64,000 bases of DNA, from the NCBI GenBank assembly GCA_036250195.1, contig JAVHZZ010000006.1, positions 172,344,124 through 172,408,123 on the forward strand. The letters are read 5' to 3'. The translations under genes were made by a program, and so were the position numbers. This DNA is from Mixophyes australis (taxonomy: Eukaryota > Chordata > Amphibia > Anura > Limnodynastidae). The notes under the pieces are model-generated. The model searched no databases, was not told the origin of the DNA, and saw only the letters and a list, made by a program, of their open reading frames with translations. Position 1 is the stretch's first letter. Every line of letters begins with the position of its first letter. Shown here one piece after another: positions 1 through 11,919 of this stretch.

Positions 1-103
1 ATAAGTGAAAAATGCTTTATTCTTTCAATAAAGCATTTTATCACTGGCCAATATTTGAAAACATTTTTTTTTTTTTAAATTGTATCTTTTTTTTTTTTTT
101 ACA

Positions 104-105
<2 letters not shown>

Positions 106-178
<73 letters not shown>
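106..178. repeat. (ATT)n microsatellite
   Basis: About 24 units of att/tta without interruption, preceded by T-runs at 65-76 and 88-100. Confidence 0.97.
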
Positions 179-199
179 CTTTTAGCAACGTTGAACTGT

Positions 200-356
200 A
201 AGGGGTAAATTTATCATACTGTGGGTTTGAAAAAAGTGGAGATCAGATTTTACTTATCATTTAATACATTTTACAAAATGGCAGCTAGAATCTGATTGGT
301 TGCTATAGGCAACATCTCCACTTTTACAAACCCGTAGCTTGATAAATTTACCCCTA
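200..356. mobile_element. Palindromic MITE ('accaatcagattctag' type), copy 1
   Basis: The element starts aggggtaaatttatcat and ends gataaatttacccct. Internal inverted words are aaaagtggagat, and gattggttgctataggcaac with atctccactttt. About 155 bp long, no coding capacity. Related copies lie at 9680, 12816 and 36166. The superfamily cannot be fixed; a TA or TTA-type target is possible. Confidence 0.85.
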
Positions 357-880
357 AGTCTAGTATTTCAGTTTGATTGCCCATGCATGGGCAGTGGAAT
401 GCGCATATCCCACGATACTTGTATTTTTGTATGCTGGCAATTTAGTTCCATTCTTTGTGCGTATTGTTTGTGTATACACAATGTATTCTGGGCATATGTA
501 ACGCACACAGATGTCTTACCTTGTTCACAATCGACCATCTACTGTCCGCTTTGGATTCAACCCAGCCTCTCTCAGCGTCCAACCAGCGTCTCAGCACCAT
601 CTTCAGTGAGTTCACCATCTACAGGGGAGTACACTAAAGGAGACAGACAGGTAGCATAGAAAACAAATTCAGTACATTACGGGCCAGCGACAACCTCACC
701 AATAATCACAGACCTACCTTTACTAACTTGGAACCTGACACTCCAGCTTCTGCTCACCTGCCCTGAGCCACCCATGTCTGCTGGTACTCAGCTCACTCTG
801 CAGGCCTTCGCCTACCGCCTGAACCCCGGCTTTTAAGCCTGCCTCTCTTGGGCTAAGGACTTTGGGTGCCCTTCCAGACC
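357..880. other. Unassigned intronic sequence
   Basis: No gene, repeat or RNA is recognised here. A short frame at 339-659 overlaps the MITE and has no family features. Confidence 0.5.
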
Positions 881-1400
881 GGATGGAGGGGCTTTATATG
901 CCTCTCTTGACAACCTAACGGCTACACTCACTAGGGACCCAAAGCCCCTCTAGATCAAGGACCTAGTAGCCTATTACACTAAGCAGGTCAGAGTGCCCTC
1001 TCAAACTATCAGGGGCCTTGCACTCCACTAGCAAAAAGGGCCTGCTGCCCAGTCACAATTATTGGGCCTTCTACCTAGCCAAACAATGGACCTTGAGCCC
1101 AGTCTAACAATTGGCCTTGCGCCCCCTCGCTACCTAAGGACCTTGTGCCCCAAATCACTAGCTATAGGGCCTTATGCCCCACAACTAAATAATGGGCTAG
1201 TGCCCACTAACCTATCTTAGCTATAGGCCTTGTGCCCCAACACTAACTAAAGGGGACCTGGTACCCAACTAAAGGTAAAGGACCTAGTGTCCACCTAAAG
1301 GCCCTTGTGCCCAGTACCATAGGTGTAGTGCCTAAGAACCCTACCTACTCATAACTGGCCAGGGCCTTGTGCCCGTTTTGCCCACGGGCCTTGTACCTAA
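880..1400. repeat. Degenerate tandem repeat of ggccttgtgcccc type
   Basis: Words such as ggccttgcgcccc, ggaccttgtgcccc, ggccttatgcccc, ggcccttgtgcccag recur every 20-45 bp with ctaact or caacta spacers. Period is irregular. Confidence 0.7.
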
Positions 1401-1554
1401 CCTAACAAGGAGCTATATCATATTGTATATATATTTATACCTACCTGCTCTGCGCAGGATGCTCAAACTGTGCCCAGCATCTTTGGGTCTTCCCGACCCT
1501 CCAATCACTGGCGCCTTCTCTCCTGTTTGGCACTGGGTTCTCCGGCGTCTGCTT

Positions 1555-1705
1555 GACGGAGTAGCTCCTGGCCCTTACTAGGGCCCACTGTCACCATCTT
1601 CTTCTCTTGTTCTGGTGCTGTCTTCTTTTTTCTTTCTTCTTTTCATCTTATTATAGCAGGGTAGCTCCTAGCCCTTACTAGGGCTCCCTGCCATCTTCTT
1701 TTCTT
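1555..1705. repeat. Direct duplication containing gtagctcctggcccttacta
   Basis: The word gtagctcct.gcccttactagggc at 1561 recurs at 1671, each followed by a ccatcttcttttcttgt-like stretch. The surroundings (1730-1920) include a TATA-like cttatatagccac at 1779 and could belong to an LTR, but no matching second LTR or ends are seen. Confidence 0.6.
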
Positions 1706-2544
1706 GTGGACATCCCACAGCGTCCTTTCCTCTGGGCTCCACCATTGGACTGGCTTAAAGATGGTGGAGCCCAGCGGCTTATATAGCCACAGGCCCGACG
1801 TCATGCAGCATCATCGCTGATTGGCTCGCCGCAGCACAAGGTGGTGAAGTGGTTGGGAGGTAAGCCTTGATTAGCAATCACCGTAACTCAAAGGAGCTCA
1901 CTGGACACCGGAGTTCCCAGTGAGCCCTTCACACACATGTGAAAGATATAGTGACAGTTTTTGTTTGGTAATGCAAGGGTGCACATTCCTGCATTTGCCC
2001 TTGCCTGGTAAGAAAGGTTGGTTCTGTATTGTCTTTTATTGTCTTTTATTAAAAGTAAAAACATGATTTACAAATGTCCAGCTGAATGCGTGTTTTAAAA
2101 CTATTTTGAGGCTTACTAGCTGCTCTTAGCATTTAACTAAAGATATAGCATTCTTAATAAACTTAACAAATACAAATATAATATGTTTCCTAATATATGC
2201 TAGATATTCAAAGTGCTGAACTTTACTATAACAGAGCACATCAGCAATACTTCTGAAATGAAGAGCTCTGTGACATTTTGCTGTTTTGCAATGGAAATGG
2301 TTATGGAGAACTTTAAACTACTCTCAGTCTCTAGTGTCAATATGCAAATAAAGAAGTCTCTAGAGCAGTCACATCTGCATTTCCCAGGGATTCCATATGT
2401 TGCTTATTGACATTTGGCCGGATATTGAGTATGCTCTTGGTGTAATAAAGTTCTACATGAGAGTTTTTAAATTCCACTAATGGTACATACATAGTGAAGC
2501 TTTTCATGAACTCGCTTCAAATGGCATCACATGGATGAGGTTCC
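1706..2544. other. Unassigned intronic sequence
   Basis: Contains the short duplicated tattgtcttttattgtctttt near 2030 and otherwise no recognisable feature. Confidence 0.5.
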
Positions 2545-3191
2545 TAGATGGCTAAGGTCCCTAACTCTACTGACTGTGGCTTTACAATACTACAAAAGTC
2601 TAGACAACTGTTGTCAGGATTTGTGTAAAAATAATTCCACACATAAGAGGTGGATTTTTTGGTCTTATACCCAGGCATGACAGTGGCCTTCTTCTTATCA
2701 CTGACAAGAGCTGCTTCCACTGGTGCATGACTTGCCACAGTAGAGTTCATTAACAGCTTAGGTGCCTTATGCCCATTGTTAGCTTGTTTTGTGGGGGCCA
2801 TAACAAACCAAGCACTGCAGCCATAAAAGTTGCACTCCTTGTCGCTGGAACACTTGCTTTGTTAAACTGTACATGTCCTTTTTAATATCTTACATAAGGG
2901 TGGGTGGAAGGGCCCAAGGTCAATTTCATCTTGCACCACTTTTCTTTTCTGCCAATGCTGTGTGGCAATGTTTCCTAGATGTGCTATGAACTCTTTGTGT
3001 AGTTGCTCTCTCTCTTAGCAACCAGCCAGGTAACTGCAGTCTTTGTCTGAAAGTGTATGAAAATAATATTGTGACCTGTGAGGTGTTCAAAATAATAATG
3101 TAGGAACAAAAAAGAGCAATATTATGTGATATTAGCATATTTTAGCTATTTTTTCTAAAAAAATACAGATCCAAACCCAAAACACGCAAGG
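2545..3191 (-). pseudogene. hAT fragment: BED-finger coding scrap plus 3' non-coding end
   Basis: On the minus strand 2720-2555 encodes KKATVMPGYKTKKSTSYVWN and YFYTNPDNSCLDFCSIVKPQ, the BED-finger start of the family; the second zinc-ligand pair is missing. From about 2735 the sequence is 3' non-coding hAT sequence on the + strand: decayed hairpin (2795-2865), gggtgggtggaagggcccaa, gtgacctgtgaggtgttcaa. It stops at 3191 without the terminal repeat, where the L2 fragment begins. It may be part of the copy ending at 6879, but its orientation does not fit that without another inversion. Confidence 0.65.
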
Positions 3192-4334
3192 GAGATGATG
3201 AGTGCGTGTATGATGGTTTTGGTGGCCTCCTGAGAGAGAAAGGGACGGATGCGGGCGATGTTGCGTAGTTGGAAGCGACAGGCTTGGGCAAGTGAATGAA
3301 TGTGGGGGGCAAAAGAGAGAGAGGAGTCAAGGGTGACACCCAAGCAGCGGAGTTGGGTGACAGAGGAGATGGTAGTGTTGTTAACGACAATGGAGAGGTC
3401 ATGGTGGGATGGGTGGTTGGGAGGAGGAAAGACAATGAGTTCAGTTTTAGAAATGTTGATTTTGAGAAAGCGCTCCGACATCCATGAGGAGATGGCGGAG
3501 AGGCAGTCAGATACCTGAGCAAGGAGGGTGGGGGAAAGATCAGGTGAAGAGATGTAGAGTTGAATGTCGTCAGCATAAAGGTGATACTGAAGGCCAAAGG
3601 AGGAGATGAGAGCACCAAGGGAGGAAGTATAGAGGGAAAAGAGTAGAGGGCCAAGAACGGAGCCCTGGGGGACTCCTACAGCGAGAGGGTAGGGGGAGGA
3701 GGAAGAACCAGACGTGGATACAGAGAAGGAGCGGTTAGCAAGGTAAGAGGTGAACCAGGCATGGACAGAACCAGAGAGGCCGAGAGAGAGAAGAATTTGC
3801 AGCAGGAGGGGGTGGTCCACGGTGTCGAAGGCTGTGGAGAGGTCAAGGAGGATGAGTAGGGAAAAGTGACCCTTGGATTTGGCCGATAGGAGATCACTAG
3901 TAACCTTGGCCAGGGCAGTTTCGGTAGAGTGGAAGGGGTGGTAGCCGGATTGGAGAGGGTCAAGGAGGGAATTGTCCGAGAGGTGCATTGTTAGGCAGCT
4001 ACAGACAATCCGCTCAAGTAATTTGGCAAGAGATGTGGGGTCGAGATTGGGTTTCTTGAGGATAGGAGAGATGAGAGCGTGTTTAAATGAGAAGGGTACT
4101 ACCCCAGAGGAGAGTGATAGGTTGAAAAGGTGTGCGAGGTAGGAGCAGGCAGTGGGAGAAAGAGAGTGAAGGAGGTGAGAGGGGATGGGATCGAGAGGGC
4201 AGGTAGAGGGTGGAGAGGACTGAATGAGAGAGTGAACTTCTTCACCTGTTGTAGGGCAGAAGGAGCACCAGAGTTGGGTGTTAATGGGAGGTGAAGCAAA
4301 GAGGGAGGCGGGAGAAGGGGAGGAGGAGATGTTC
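3191..4334 (-). pseudogene. L2-like LINE reverse transcriptase fragment
   Basis: On the minus strand the frame from 3988 gives a reverse transcriptase: [82 protein letters not shown] and [20 protein letters not shown] is the catalytic motif of the fingers-palm. The upstream part to about 4334 lacks a continuous frame. The endonuclease domain is missing. The frame is cut at 3191 right after [12 protein letters not shown], where family members continue for about 100 residues, so the 3' end is missing too, which is unusual for a normal LINE insertion. Confidence 0.85.
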
Positions 4335-4339
4335 AGTCT

Positions 4340-5830
4340 GATGGCAAATTGCCAAATTCCTTCTGAACACCATTTTACTAGAAAAGCAATTCCTCACCTG
4401 TACCAGGAGGTTACAAAAAAAGAAAATTATTGGGCTACAAAATGCCATTCTACCCACTGTACATTTAACCACAAATATGGGGACAAGCGGAACTGGGAAA
4501 ACTAAAGATTATATGACTGTGACAGCCCACTGGGTCGGTAAATCGCCTTCAGCAGCAGGAACAGCAGCAGCATCTAACAAACAACGCCAGATCTTTCAGA
4601 GGCAGGCTACTCTGTGTATCATCTGTTTCACTAAGATGAATATTATTATCATTATTATTATTGTATATTTGTAAGGCACCACAGTGCTCCACAATGCCGT
4701 GAGGTAGGGAAGACAAGGACATACATAAAACAGGACATATGTAAAACAAGCACAGACAAGGCAGACAAAATGAATGTCGATATGAAAACAAAGGGTATGG
4801 AGGACCCTGCTCATCAGAGAGCTTACATTCTAAAGGGAAGAGGGTACAGCTGAAATTAGAGGAGCAAGTGTGGATCAGAGTGGAGATTGGGATAGTTTTG
4901 AGGGTGCATTAATGTGAATAGTGTTATGGAGGATAAGGTCACCTCTAAAAAGGAGATGGGTTTTCAAAGAGCATCTAAAGATTTGAAGGCTGTGGGAAAG
5001 TCTGATTGAGCATGGTAGGGAATTCCATAAGTGGGGAGCAGCACGGGAGAAGTCTTGTAGGCGGGAGTGAGATCTGGTTATCAGAGACGAGACAAGGTGC
5101 AGATGAGAGTTAATACCGCTGACAACCTGTTTAAAAAACAGTGGGGGAATTCCATCTCATTCCATGTTTTTCTCACACAATCAGCTCGGTGGTACAAAAC
5201 TTTTTAAAAAATGACAATGACATACAGGAGAGGCTGTCGTGTCCCAAAATATTTAGAGTCATTTTCGGAATTCTGCAACAGCATATAGGAGAATGCAGCA
5301 GCTGCAAGAAGAATATAATTTAAGAGGAATGTACTTTAGTCCAGCGCAGTGAAGAATATTTTCATGTTGTGCAAAGTGCTGAAACCACTCGAAGTAGTCA
5401 CCTGTGAAGAGAGTGCAGACACTGTTAGCTTGAGTAAAGTGATTCCCATAAGTAGAATGAAAATGCAGCTAGAGAAATTGAAGGAGGAAATTAAAGACAG
5501 CTCAAGGGGTACCTGACACAATTACGTCTCCTCCTTCAGTTTCTATGGACATTGCTGCTAGGAAAAATCTTAGCTTTCCTAAGACACCCAGTGGTGATGC
5601 AGATGAGTCTGCACAACATTTTGACATTTGGTCTGGTCTAAAAGAATTGCCCAAAAATTGTGACAATTTTTCCATATAATGAACTACAAATTCCATGAGG
5701 AAGCCATTACTGGCAAATACATCAAAGTACATAGACTTATGTGATGGTGGATTCCAGCGGGGATGAATAAGTATGGTTTGAGGATGATGTATACACTGAT
5801 GAGGGTGAATATGATGACAGTATATATGGC
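4340..5830 (+). pseudogene. hAT transposase fragment, interrupted and broken
   Basis: Recognisable pieces in order are [20 protein letters not shown] (from 4349), KDYMTVTAHWVGKSPSAAGT (from 4506), RQATLCIICFTKMN up to 4637, then after the LINE insertion LIPCFSHTISSVVQNFLKND (about 5150-5215), a VLKPLEVVTCEES-like stretch (5370-5420), AARKNLSFPKTPSGDADESA (about 5555-5610) and an acidic C-terminal tail near 5750-5820. Stops and shifts occur throughout. BED finger and N-terminus are missing. Confidence 0.78.
4637..5122 (-). mobile_element. L2-type LINE 3' fragment with (att)n tail
   Basis: The sequence begins with an (att)n tail, then ttgtaaggcaccacagtgct, later gagaccctg-like and gagagcttacattctaaagg, gattgagcatggtagggaat and cagcacgggagaag. 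This pattern is typical of frog L2-like 3' regions. Read on the minus strand the tail is at the 3' end as expected. It splits hAT transposase sequence between the CITGF-type and ADNL-type residues. Confidence 0.65.
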
Positions 5831-6138
5831 AGGTGTTGAGATTTAGCTGATAGAAGGGAGCTAGCTGATGCTGGTATGCTTGGTAATATTTTGGGTAGAA
5901 TGGAATGTTGGCAATTTTATGTTTTTCTACTGTAAACTTTCACCTTTTTTAGACAGGTGTTTTTTTCTTTAGAAAGGTACAAGCTTTTTATTTGCATTTT
6001 TGTTTCCCTGACTTAAAACTACTATGAATTTGAACATAGGCTTTAGCATATGAGGTAGAGGGGTTAGTATCATCATGACTGAGACTGGAGGGTAACAAGA
6101 ACAATGTGACTGAAGACTGGAGAGTGATAAGAACTCTG

Positions 6139-6690
6139 CCCTATTATTTGAATTTCTGTTTCAGCACCAAACACTGCCACCTCTCCTATTTCTGGGTAAG
6201 ATATGGCACAGTACAATGTAACTGCAGATTTTGAAGAACAGTGCCAACCCTATTATTTCTATTTCAGCAATGTCAATAAGCAATGGAGCTGTCCTGTTTG
6301 TGTGTTAGCTGTATAACACAGTACAATGTGACTGCAGATTTAGAACAAGACTGCCAGTCCTATTATTTCTATTTCAGCAATGACAATTAGCAATGGAGCT
6401 CTCTTGTTGGTGTGTTATCTAGATAATACAGTACAATGTGACTGAAGATTTTGAAGAACAGTGCCAACCCTATTATTTATATTTCAGCAATGACAATCAG
6501 CAATGGAGCTGTCCTGTTGGTGTGTTAGCTAGATAATACAGTCCAATGTGACTGCAGATTTAGAACAAGACTGCCAGCCCTATTATTTCTATTTCAGCAA
6601 TGACAATTAGCAATGGATTAATGGAGCTCTCCTTTTTCTGTGTGAGCTACAACGCAGTAGAATGACACTGGAGACTTTAGAGAACACTGC
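6139..6690. repeat. 110-bp tandem array, 5 copies
   Basis: Units start (cctattattt) at about 6139, 6249, 6359, 6469 and 6579, each 110 bp apart, with tctatttcagcaatgacaat, caatggagct, gtacaatgtgactg words. Alternate units resemble each other most (gaagattttgaagaacagtg versus gcagatttagaacaagactg), which hints at a 220-bp higher-order unit. Confidence 0.88.
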
Positions 6691-6879
6691 TACCCCTCCT
6701 CTTTCTTTTCTAGCTATGATGCTGCCCAACTACACTAGAGACTGACAAAAACCGTGCTACCCCTTCTGTGTCTCTCTGTGAAATGGTGCTGAATCCAAAA
6801 CTTGCAAAATCCGACAACGTAACTATGACGTTTTTTTGGATGGGCTTGGTTCTCGTAGAACCGAGCCTGAGCATCTCTA

Positions 6880-6882
<3 letters not shown>

Positions 6883-6921
<39 letters not shown>
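6883..6921. repeat. (TA)n microsatellite at the hAT end
   Basis: About 19 TA units directly follow the terminal catctcta of the damaged hAT copy. Confidence 0.97.
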
Positions 6922-6923
<2 letters not shown>

Positions 6924-7924
6924 TGCCCTTAAAAAGCTTAAAGTTCACTTCTACCTAATGTTAATAATTTAATCCAAAATACATCATTATTCTTCCAGGT
7001 GACTTTTTTTCATGTTTGTTATCTCTAGTGAAACTTACCCTGCCAGTGAGAAATTAAACCTGTAGTCTATGTAATAGGGACTGCCTGCTGGGGTGCACAT
7101 TCATTTAGCCTTCTGTAGCATACCCAACAACTATGCAACTATGCAAGAAATATGGATGGAGATAGGTGAGAAATGAGTAGCCATGAACAGGGATCACTAT
7201 TGAACAATCACTGCTATACCACCTGATTCTACTATCACCTATACTGTACATCTGATAAAGTATTTATTAAGGTAAGTAGCTAAGTATACAGATGGATAGG
7301 GAAACAAGTAAATCAATATATTTCAATAGGAATAGTACGTGTATTTCTACTGGTTAAACATATATGACCGACAAAGGAATGGGAGAGGGAAAGAATGAGC
7401 ATAAATCTAGGTGAAGAAATAATCACCTAAGCATTGATCATGGCATCCGTTATGTCTAGTTGGGAAATCCTTTATGAAGGTAGGTGGCGTATGAGAATGC
7501 AGGGATAACCTATAATATCAATTCTCAGCCCCCCTTGGTTAGAAGGAGGAGAATGAGTTAGTAAGCATAGATGCCAGGGCAATAGTGAGAGTTGAGAGTC
7601 CTCGAAATTGTCTGATGGATAAGCTATTTAGGTTTAATTTGACTGTTACGCAATTCAGTTTGCTCCTAGCAGCTAAAATTGTACTGTTGATTAACACTAA
7701 GGCTTAAATATTTTGCCAGCAAATCTTCCAGATGAATTAAAGAAAAGTGAGGCGTAAGAAATAATAGAGCTGTTTTGGGTCAGGGGACAGGAATTTTCTG
7801 GTTACAGAGAAAAATGAGATTGCTCACCACCAAAATTACACTGCATTCAGGCAGAGCTGCCAGATATGGTAGAGGATTCTTATTTCTGAGCAATTCTTAT
7901 GAAGGACAGATGCAGGACCTTATA
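6922..7924. other. Unassigned intronic sequence
   Basis: AT-rich, with no reading frame, repeat or splice-bounded exon that I can support. Confidence 0.5.
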
Positions 7925-8265
7925 GTTGTTTTCATCAGCAGCTGTTTATATAGTGCCACTAATTCCGCAGCTCTGTAAAGAGAACTCACTCACATCAGTC
8001 ATTGCCCCATTGGAGCTTACAGTCTAAATTACCTAACATGCACACAGAAAGACAGAGAGGCAAGAGTCAATTTAGTAGCTGACAATTAACCTACTAGTAT
8101 GTTTTTGGTGTGTGGGAGGAAACTGGAGCACCTGGAGGAAGCCCACACAAACACGGAGAGAACATACAGACTCCACACAGATAAGGCCATGGTCGGGAAT
8201 CAAACTCATGATCCCAGTGCTGTAAGGCAGAAGTGCTAACAACTAAGCCACCGTGCTGTTCACAG
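7925..8265. repeat. LINE-tail-like interspersed repeat
   Basis: The stretch runs tgtttatatagtgccactaa, ttggagcttacagtctaaat, gtgtgggaggaaactggag, gagaacatacagactccac, ccatggtcgggaatcaaact and gctaaccactaagccacc-like sequence. This string is a widespread vertebrate interspersed repeat associated with LINE 3' ends. A decayed relative lies near 63200-63310. Confidence 0.75.
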
Positions 8266-9679
8266 ATGGATTTTTCCATTAATAGAACACACTTTTTCCC
8301 ATGTATCCATATACAGCTTCTCCCACAGATCTTGCTTCCATGCAAACGTCTTAGGGGTTTTAGGGGAAAAGATAAAATTAACTTAAAATTAAAAATTAAG
8401 TCTGTAAAAAAGGAACAAAAGTCTGTTATACCCTTGACTAAATATAGCGACAGGAGTTAGAGGGTAGTAGGATGGGGAGCCCATATCTGCAGATGGGGTA
8501 AATGTTGATAGTACTCTCTGAGATATTAGTTTGCATTATTGTGAACCCTTTAGCTGGATTTGCACCTAACTCTAAATGAGGCCAACTGTGATTAGTTTAA
8601 AGTTGAAATAAAAACACGTTTTGCAATGCAAGGGGTACAAATGCAAAGTTTTTGGCATACAAGGCAAATACTGCCAGCTTTATCATGTAGGAAATAAAAA
8701 CTGATCACTTTAATTCAACACTGTGATATATATTGAAATATATTGAAATATCAGACTGTAAAGGACAAGATTTGCCCCACTCAATATTCCCATTTGTGTG
8801 TTTTTCACTCTGCTACTGAAGACTTCTTGTATCTACTATGTCAGTAATTGGTAAAATATGTCTAGAAATTTGTACTTATCTCATCATAGATATTCAGTGA
8901 ATCCCTCCCATCAGGACTTGGGTAGCCCGAAATGAGAGGTAAAGATTCTCAGTTACACCATTAGAACATGCTGGGAATAAAAGCAAGTTCTTCAGTGTAA
9001 ATTCTGCAATCATAGCCTTATTACACTTGGATACCCCTCGCATCTTTTATTTAAAAGGAAAACAGGTTTTGAGATGCTCCATTGCAGAAGCAGAAGTTCT
9101 TGTTTTGTTCTACTTTTAAAATATTTTCTTTGTTGGAGAGAAGCACTGGGAATGCCCTTTTGACAAAACAGCCTTTCTGTAATAAATTAGTCTATGTTCC
9201 CTGCACAGATGGCTTCCCCGCTTGTCTGAAACCTTTCTGTGAGTCAGGCATAACTTCATATAATATGATCTTTCTGTCTGATCCTGATGTGATTGCTTCC
9301 TCACGTCCCAGAAGAAAAACTGTATTTTCACTTCTCAGAAGGATTTTTACAGGAGATGATTTTTGGTGGCCCTGACAGACAGAAAACTGTCCAATTTCAT
9401 ATCTTGTGACAAGCTAAAGGGTTTATTAAAGCATGTAGGTAGAGAAAGTTAAAGTGGTAGTTGTATTGTTCTGATTTCAATATAAAAGTTTCTACCGCTC
9501 TCCATACCAATTTAATACAGATCCAACAAATGTACTGGACTAATGAAATATTGTAATTGAGTATTCAATCCTGTATTTTGTTAGTGAACTTGTCTTCTGC
9601 TTAATCACCCTTACATTAAAGGATCCCTTCCAATGCTCATGATGGAGCCATTTTTTTCATTAGCAATTGATGAACCTTT
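8266..9679. other. Unassigned intronic sequence
   Basis: No supported feature. A 97-codon frame at 9082-9375 has no recognisable domain or splice context. Confidence 0.5.
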
Positions 9680-9856
9680 GAGGTATATTTGCTAAACTGC
9701 GGGTTTGAAAAAGTGGAGATGTTGTCTATAGTAACCAATCAGATTCTAGTTGTCATTTTGTAGAATGTACTAAATAAATGATAACTAGAATCTGATTGGT
9801 AGCTATAAGCAAGATCTCCACTTTTTCAAACCCGCAGTTTAGTAAATATACCCCTT
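9680..9856. mobile_element. Palindromic MITE, copy 2
   Basis: Arms gctaaactgcgggtttgaaa and tttcaaacccgcagtttagt bracket the internal pairs aagtggagat / atctccactt and accaatcagattctag / ctagaatctgattggt. About 176 bp. The right end continues into a 27-nt flank shared in inverted orientation with copy 3. Confidence 0.9.
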
Positions 9857-10544
9857 TGTCTTTTGTATTGTTCTTGGTATGAAAAGTTCTAGTTTTACTT
9901 TACCTAGAACTGTAGTTATGCTGAATAAAAGGGGCTTAAAATTAGTTTATGCTGTGAAATAATTGTTTTTGAGCATGTTGCACTAGTGTTTATTGTAATC
10001 ATTTCCATATCAGTGATGTCTGTGTGTAACCCACCTTTGTGCCACTTTGAGTCACTACCTTCAAAACATCCCTCCCCTGGAAACTGCAATGGGCACCCAC
10101 TCATCACTGTGTGTAGCCCATACCCTCCAACATTCCCAGAAGTCAGCAGCTTCATGATAGTCCCCTCTGAATCTGGAGATTTGGGGAAGTATAATTAATA
10201 GAAGTTATGTACAACACAAATTACTTTCTTTCTTTTTTTATAATATGTAAGTTAATCTTGATTTAGAACTTAATACAACACTAAATAAACTTGGGACAGA
10301 ATATAACAACATTTAACTGACAGAATGTTATAACAACTGCAGTCAAAAAGTAAGTAACCATTTAAACCATTTGAAGAACAAGTGTGGAAATATGAAATGT
10401 GACAAAAATTAACACTTAAATACTGCTTTTATTTATGGGTAGATTTTCACTTACTAGCAACTGACCTGTGTAAAGAAGGTTTCAGTCAGTGTTTGTGATG
10501 TTTGGTTCATCATGTTGTTCTATCCTCCTTCTCCTTCTTCTTCT
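9857..10544. other. Unassigned intronic sequence with one shared flank
   Basis: 9857-9883 (gtcttttgtattgttcttgg followed by tatgaaa) matches the complement of 12787-12815. The remainder shows no feature; cataccctccaacattccca near 10118 resembles an interspersed-repeat start. Confidence 0.5.
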
Positions 10545-10745
10545 CGGAACAGTGCACCGCAGCACCAGACAGTGGGGTAAACAAAGCACCCATAAAATAG
10601 GGACACACAATGTAAATTAAAAGGATTGCAGAAATGTGAAAACAAAGGACGGGAATAGCCCTGCTCCTGAGAGACCTTGCAATCCAGTGGGAGAAGCAAG
10701 GAGCAAGTCAGAGACAGATCTAAGAGGACATGAGGGGGATGAGGT
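10545..10745. repeat. L2-type LINE 3' fragment, decayed
   Basis: Words ggaacagtgcaccgcagcac, ggggtaaacaaagcacccat, cctgctcctgagagaccttg and aatccagtgggagaagcaag match the pattern of the 3' fragment at 4637-5122. Confidence 0.55.
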
Positions 10746-11710
10746 TTGAGACATATGAAGGTGTAGTCAAGGTTGGAGTTAATGAGAGAATGGTTAAGAG
10801 TTTTTGTTCCACATTCTGCCAATGTTACACCCAGGATTTTACAAGCGACAAGGCCCATTGGCTGCAACCAAAGGAAGAATGATTTCACCACCAACTTAAA
10901 AAGGTATATACTTGAATGTAGTTATAAACATAACTACAAACAGTTTAGCGACAGTCCTAACAGCTAGGACTTTTGTCTTGACTGTCAGGAATGTTTCACT
11001 CAAGAGATGTAATGCAAGTGTGTTTTATTGGGATGGAGGCAGCCTGGTTCTTCAGTAGCCCCATTGTGAGCCTTCACAGTGATAAAGACACGCCCCTATT
11101 CTGAGATGACCACACCCCCTTCTACCAGTGTTCCAATTCCAAATATTGCAATGCTAGGGGATTTTTAAATATTAAAATACAGACTTGGGGTGATTGATTC
11201 AGTAAAAGGAAAAAACACAGACAAATTCCCCCAGCACACTGCTATAGCCAGCAACAGATCTGCTATTTCTACTGTAGATAAAAATGCAAAAGTCTTGGTT
11301 GCACATATTTGCAAATGTATGTTGAAGCCACCCACCACTCCACGGTGCTTTTGCTAATAGGGTGGTCCTACTCTAAACAATGAGAGTCCCATATATTTGG
11401 GCCATACATATGTGTTTTTAAATTGAGAGCTAACTTACCAAAGAGGTACCCCAGAAACCTCCAAATAGCAATCCAATGTCAGTACTCCCCCTCAGCTACT
11501 GACACCAACATGCCTCTCAGACAAATAAAGAACTGGAAGTTGCTCAAATCAATTTATAGGCTATAACAGGTGCATGAAAGTGATTGATTCAGTGAATTAT
11601 TCTGGCAAATATGGGCTCAGAGTAATTTTTTTCTTCTGTGAGTTTAAATTGGCAGCTGTCACGCAGGGTTTTTGTTTTGCCTTCCTCTGAAACAACAAAC
11701 AACAAATATA
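10746..11710. other. Unassigned intronic sequence
   Basis: No gene or repeat that I can define. Confidence 0.5.
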
Positions 11711-11919
11711 GGGGGGAAATTAAATTGGCCGCGTTAATGTAAAAAGTAATGCGGCCTGCGCACTACTACCAATATTATGGTAATAGTGTGCGTAATTACC
11801 GTTAGTACAGCAATTTCAACACGGCTCTCTGAACCTCGAGCAGAAATCTGTGCTTAAATTACCGTATTAGCAGTAATAGACTTAGTGTGGCGTTGTTTTG
11901 GGGGAATTGAATTCTCCCC
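11711..11919. mobile_element. PIF/Harbinger-like MITE, target duplication ata
   Basis: The element starts ggggggaaattaaattgg and ends ggggaattgaattctcccc, flanked by ata at 11708-11710 and 11920-11922. It contains ttaccgttagtac and aattaccgtattagcagtaa, words shared with the elements at 24590 and 47825. The 3-bp duplication and G-rich termini fit PIF/Harbinger. Non-coding. Confidence 0.75.

Larger units (their letters stand above)
4335..6879 (-). mobile_element. Damaged hAT copy, 5' end at 6879, transposase core inverted, LINE insertion
   Basis: The right end reads gagcctgagcatctcta up to 6879, the complement of the family's 5' terminus, with its palindrome at about 6846-6871. Moving inwards there is a 110-bp array (6139-6690), then 3' non-coding and transposase sequence on the + strand, i.e. 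inverted relative to the end exactly as in the copy at 15223. A LINE 3' fragment interrupts it at 4637-5122. The other end of the element is lost at the junction with the L2 fragment near 4335. No target duplication can be matched. Confidence 0.72.

Noticed and set aside
880..1800. LTR or promoter with a TATA-like cttatatagcc at 1779
   Set aside because: No matching ends, no downstream gene and no target duplication, so only the repeats are reported.
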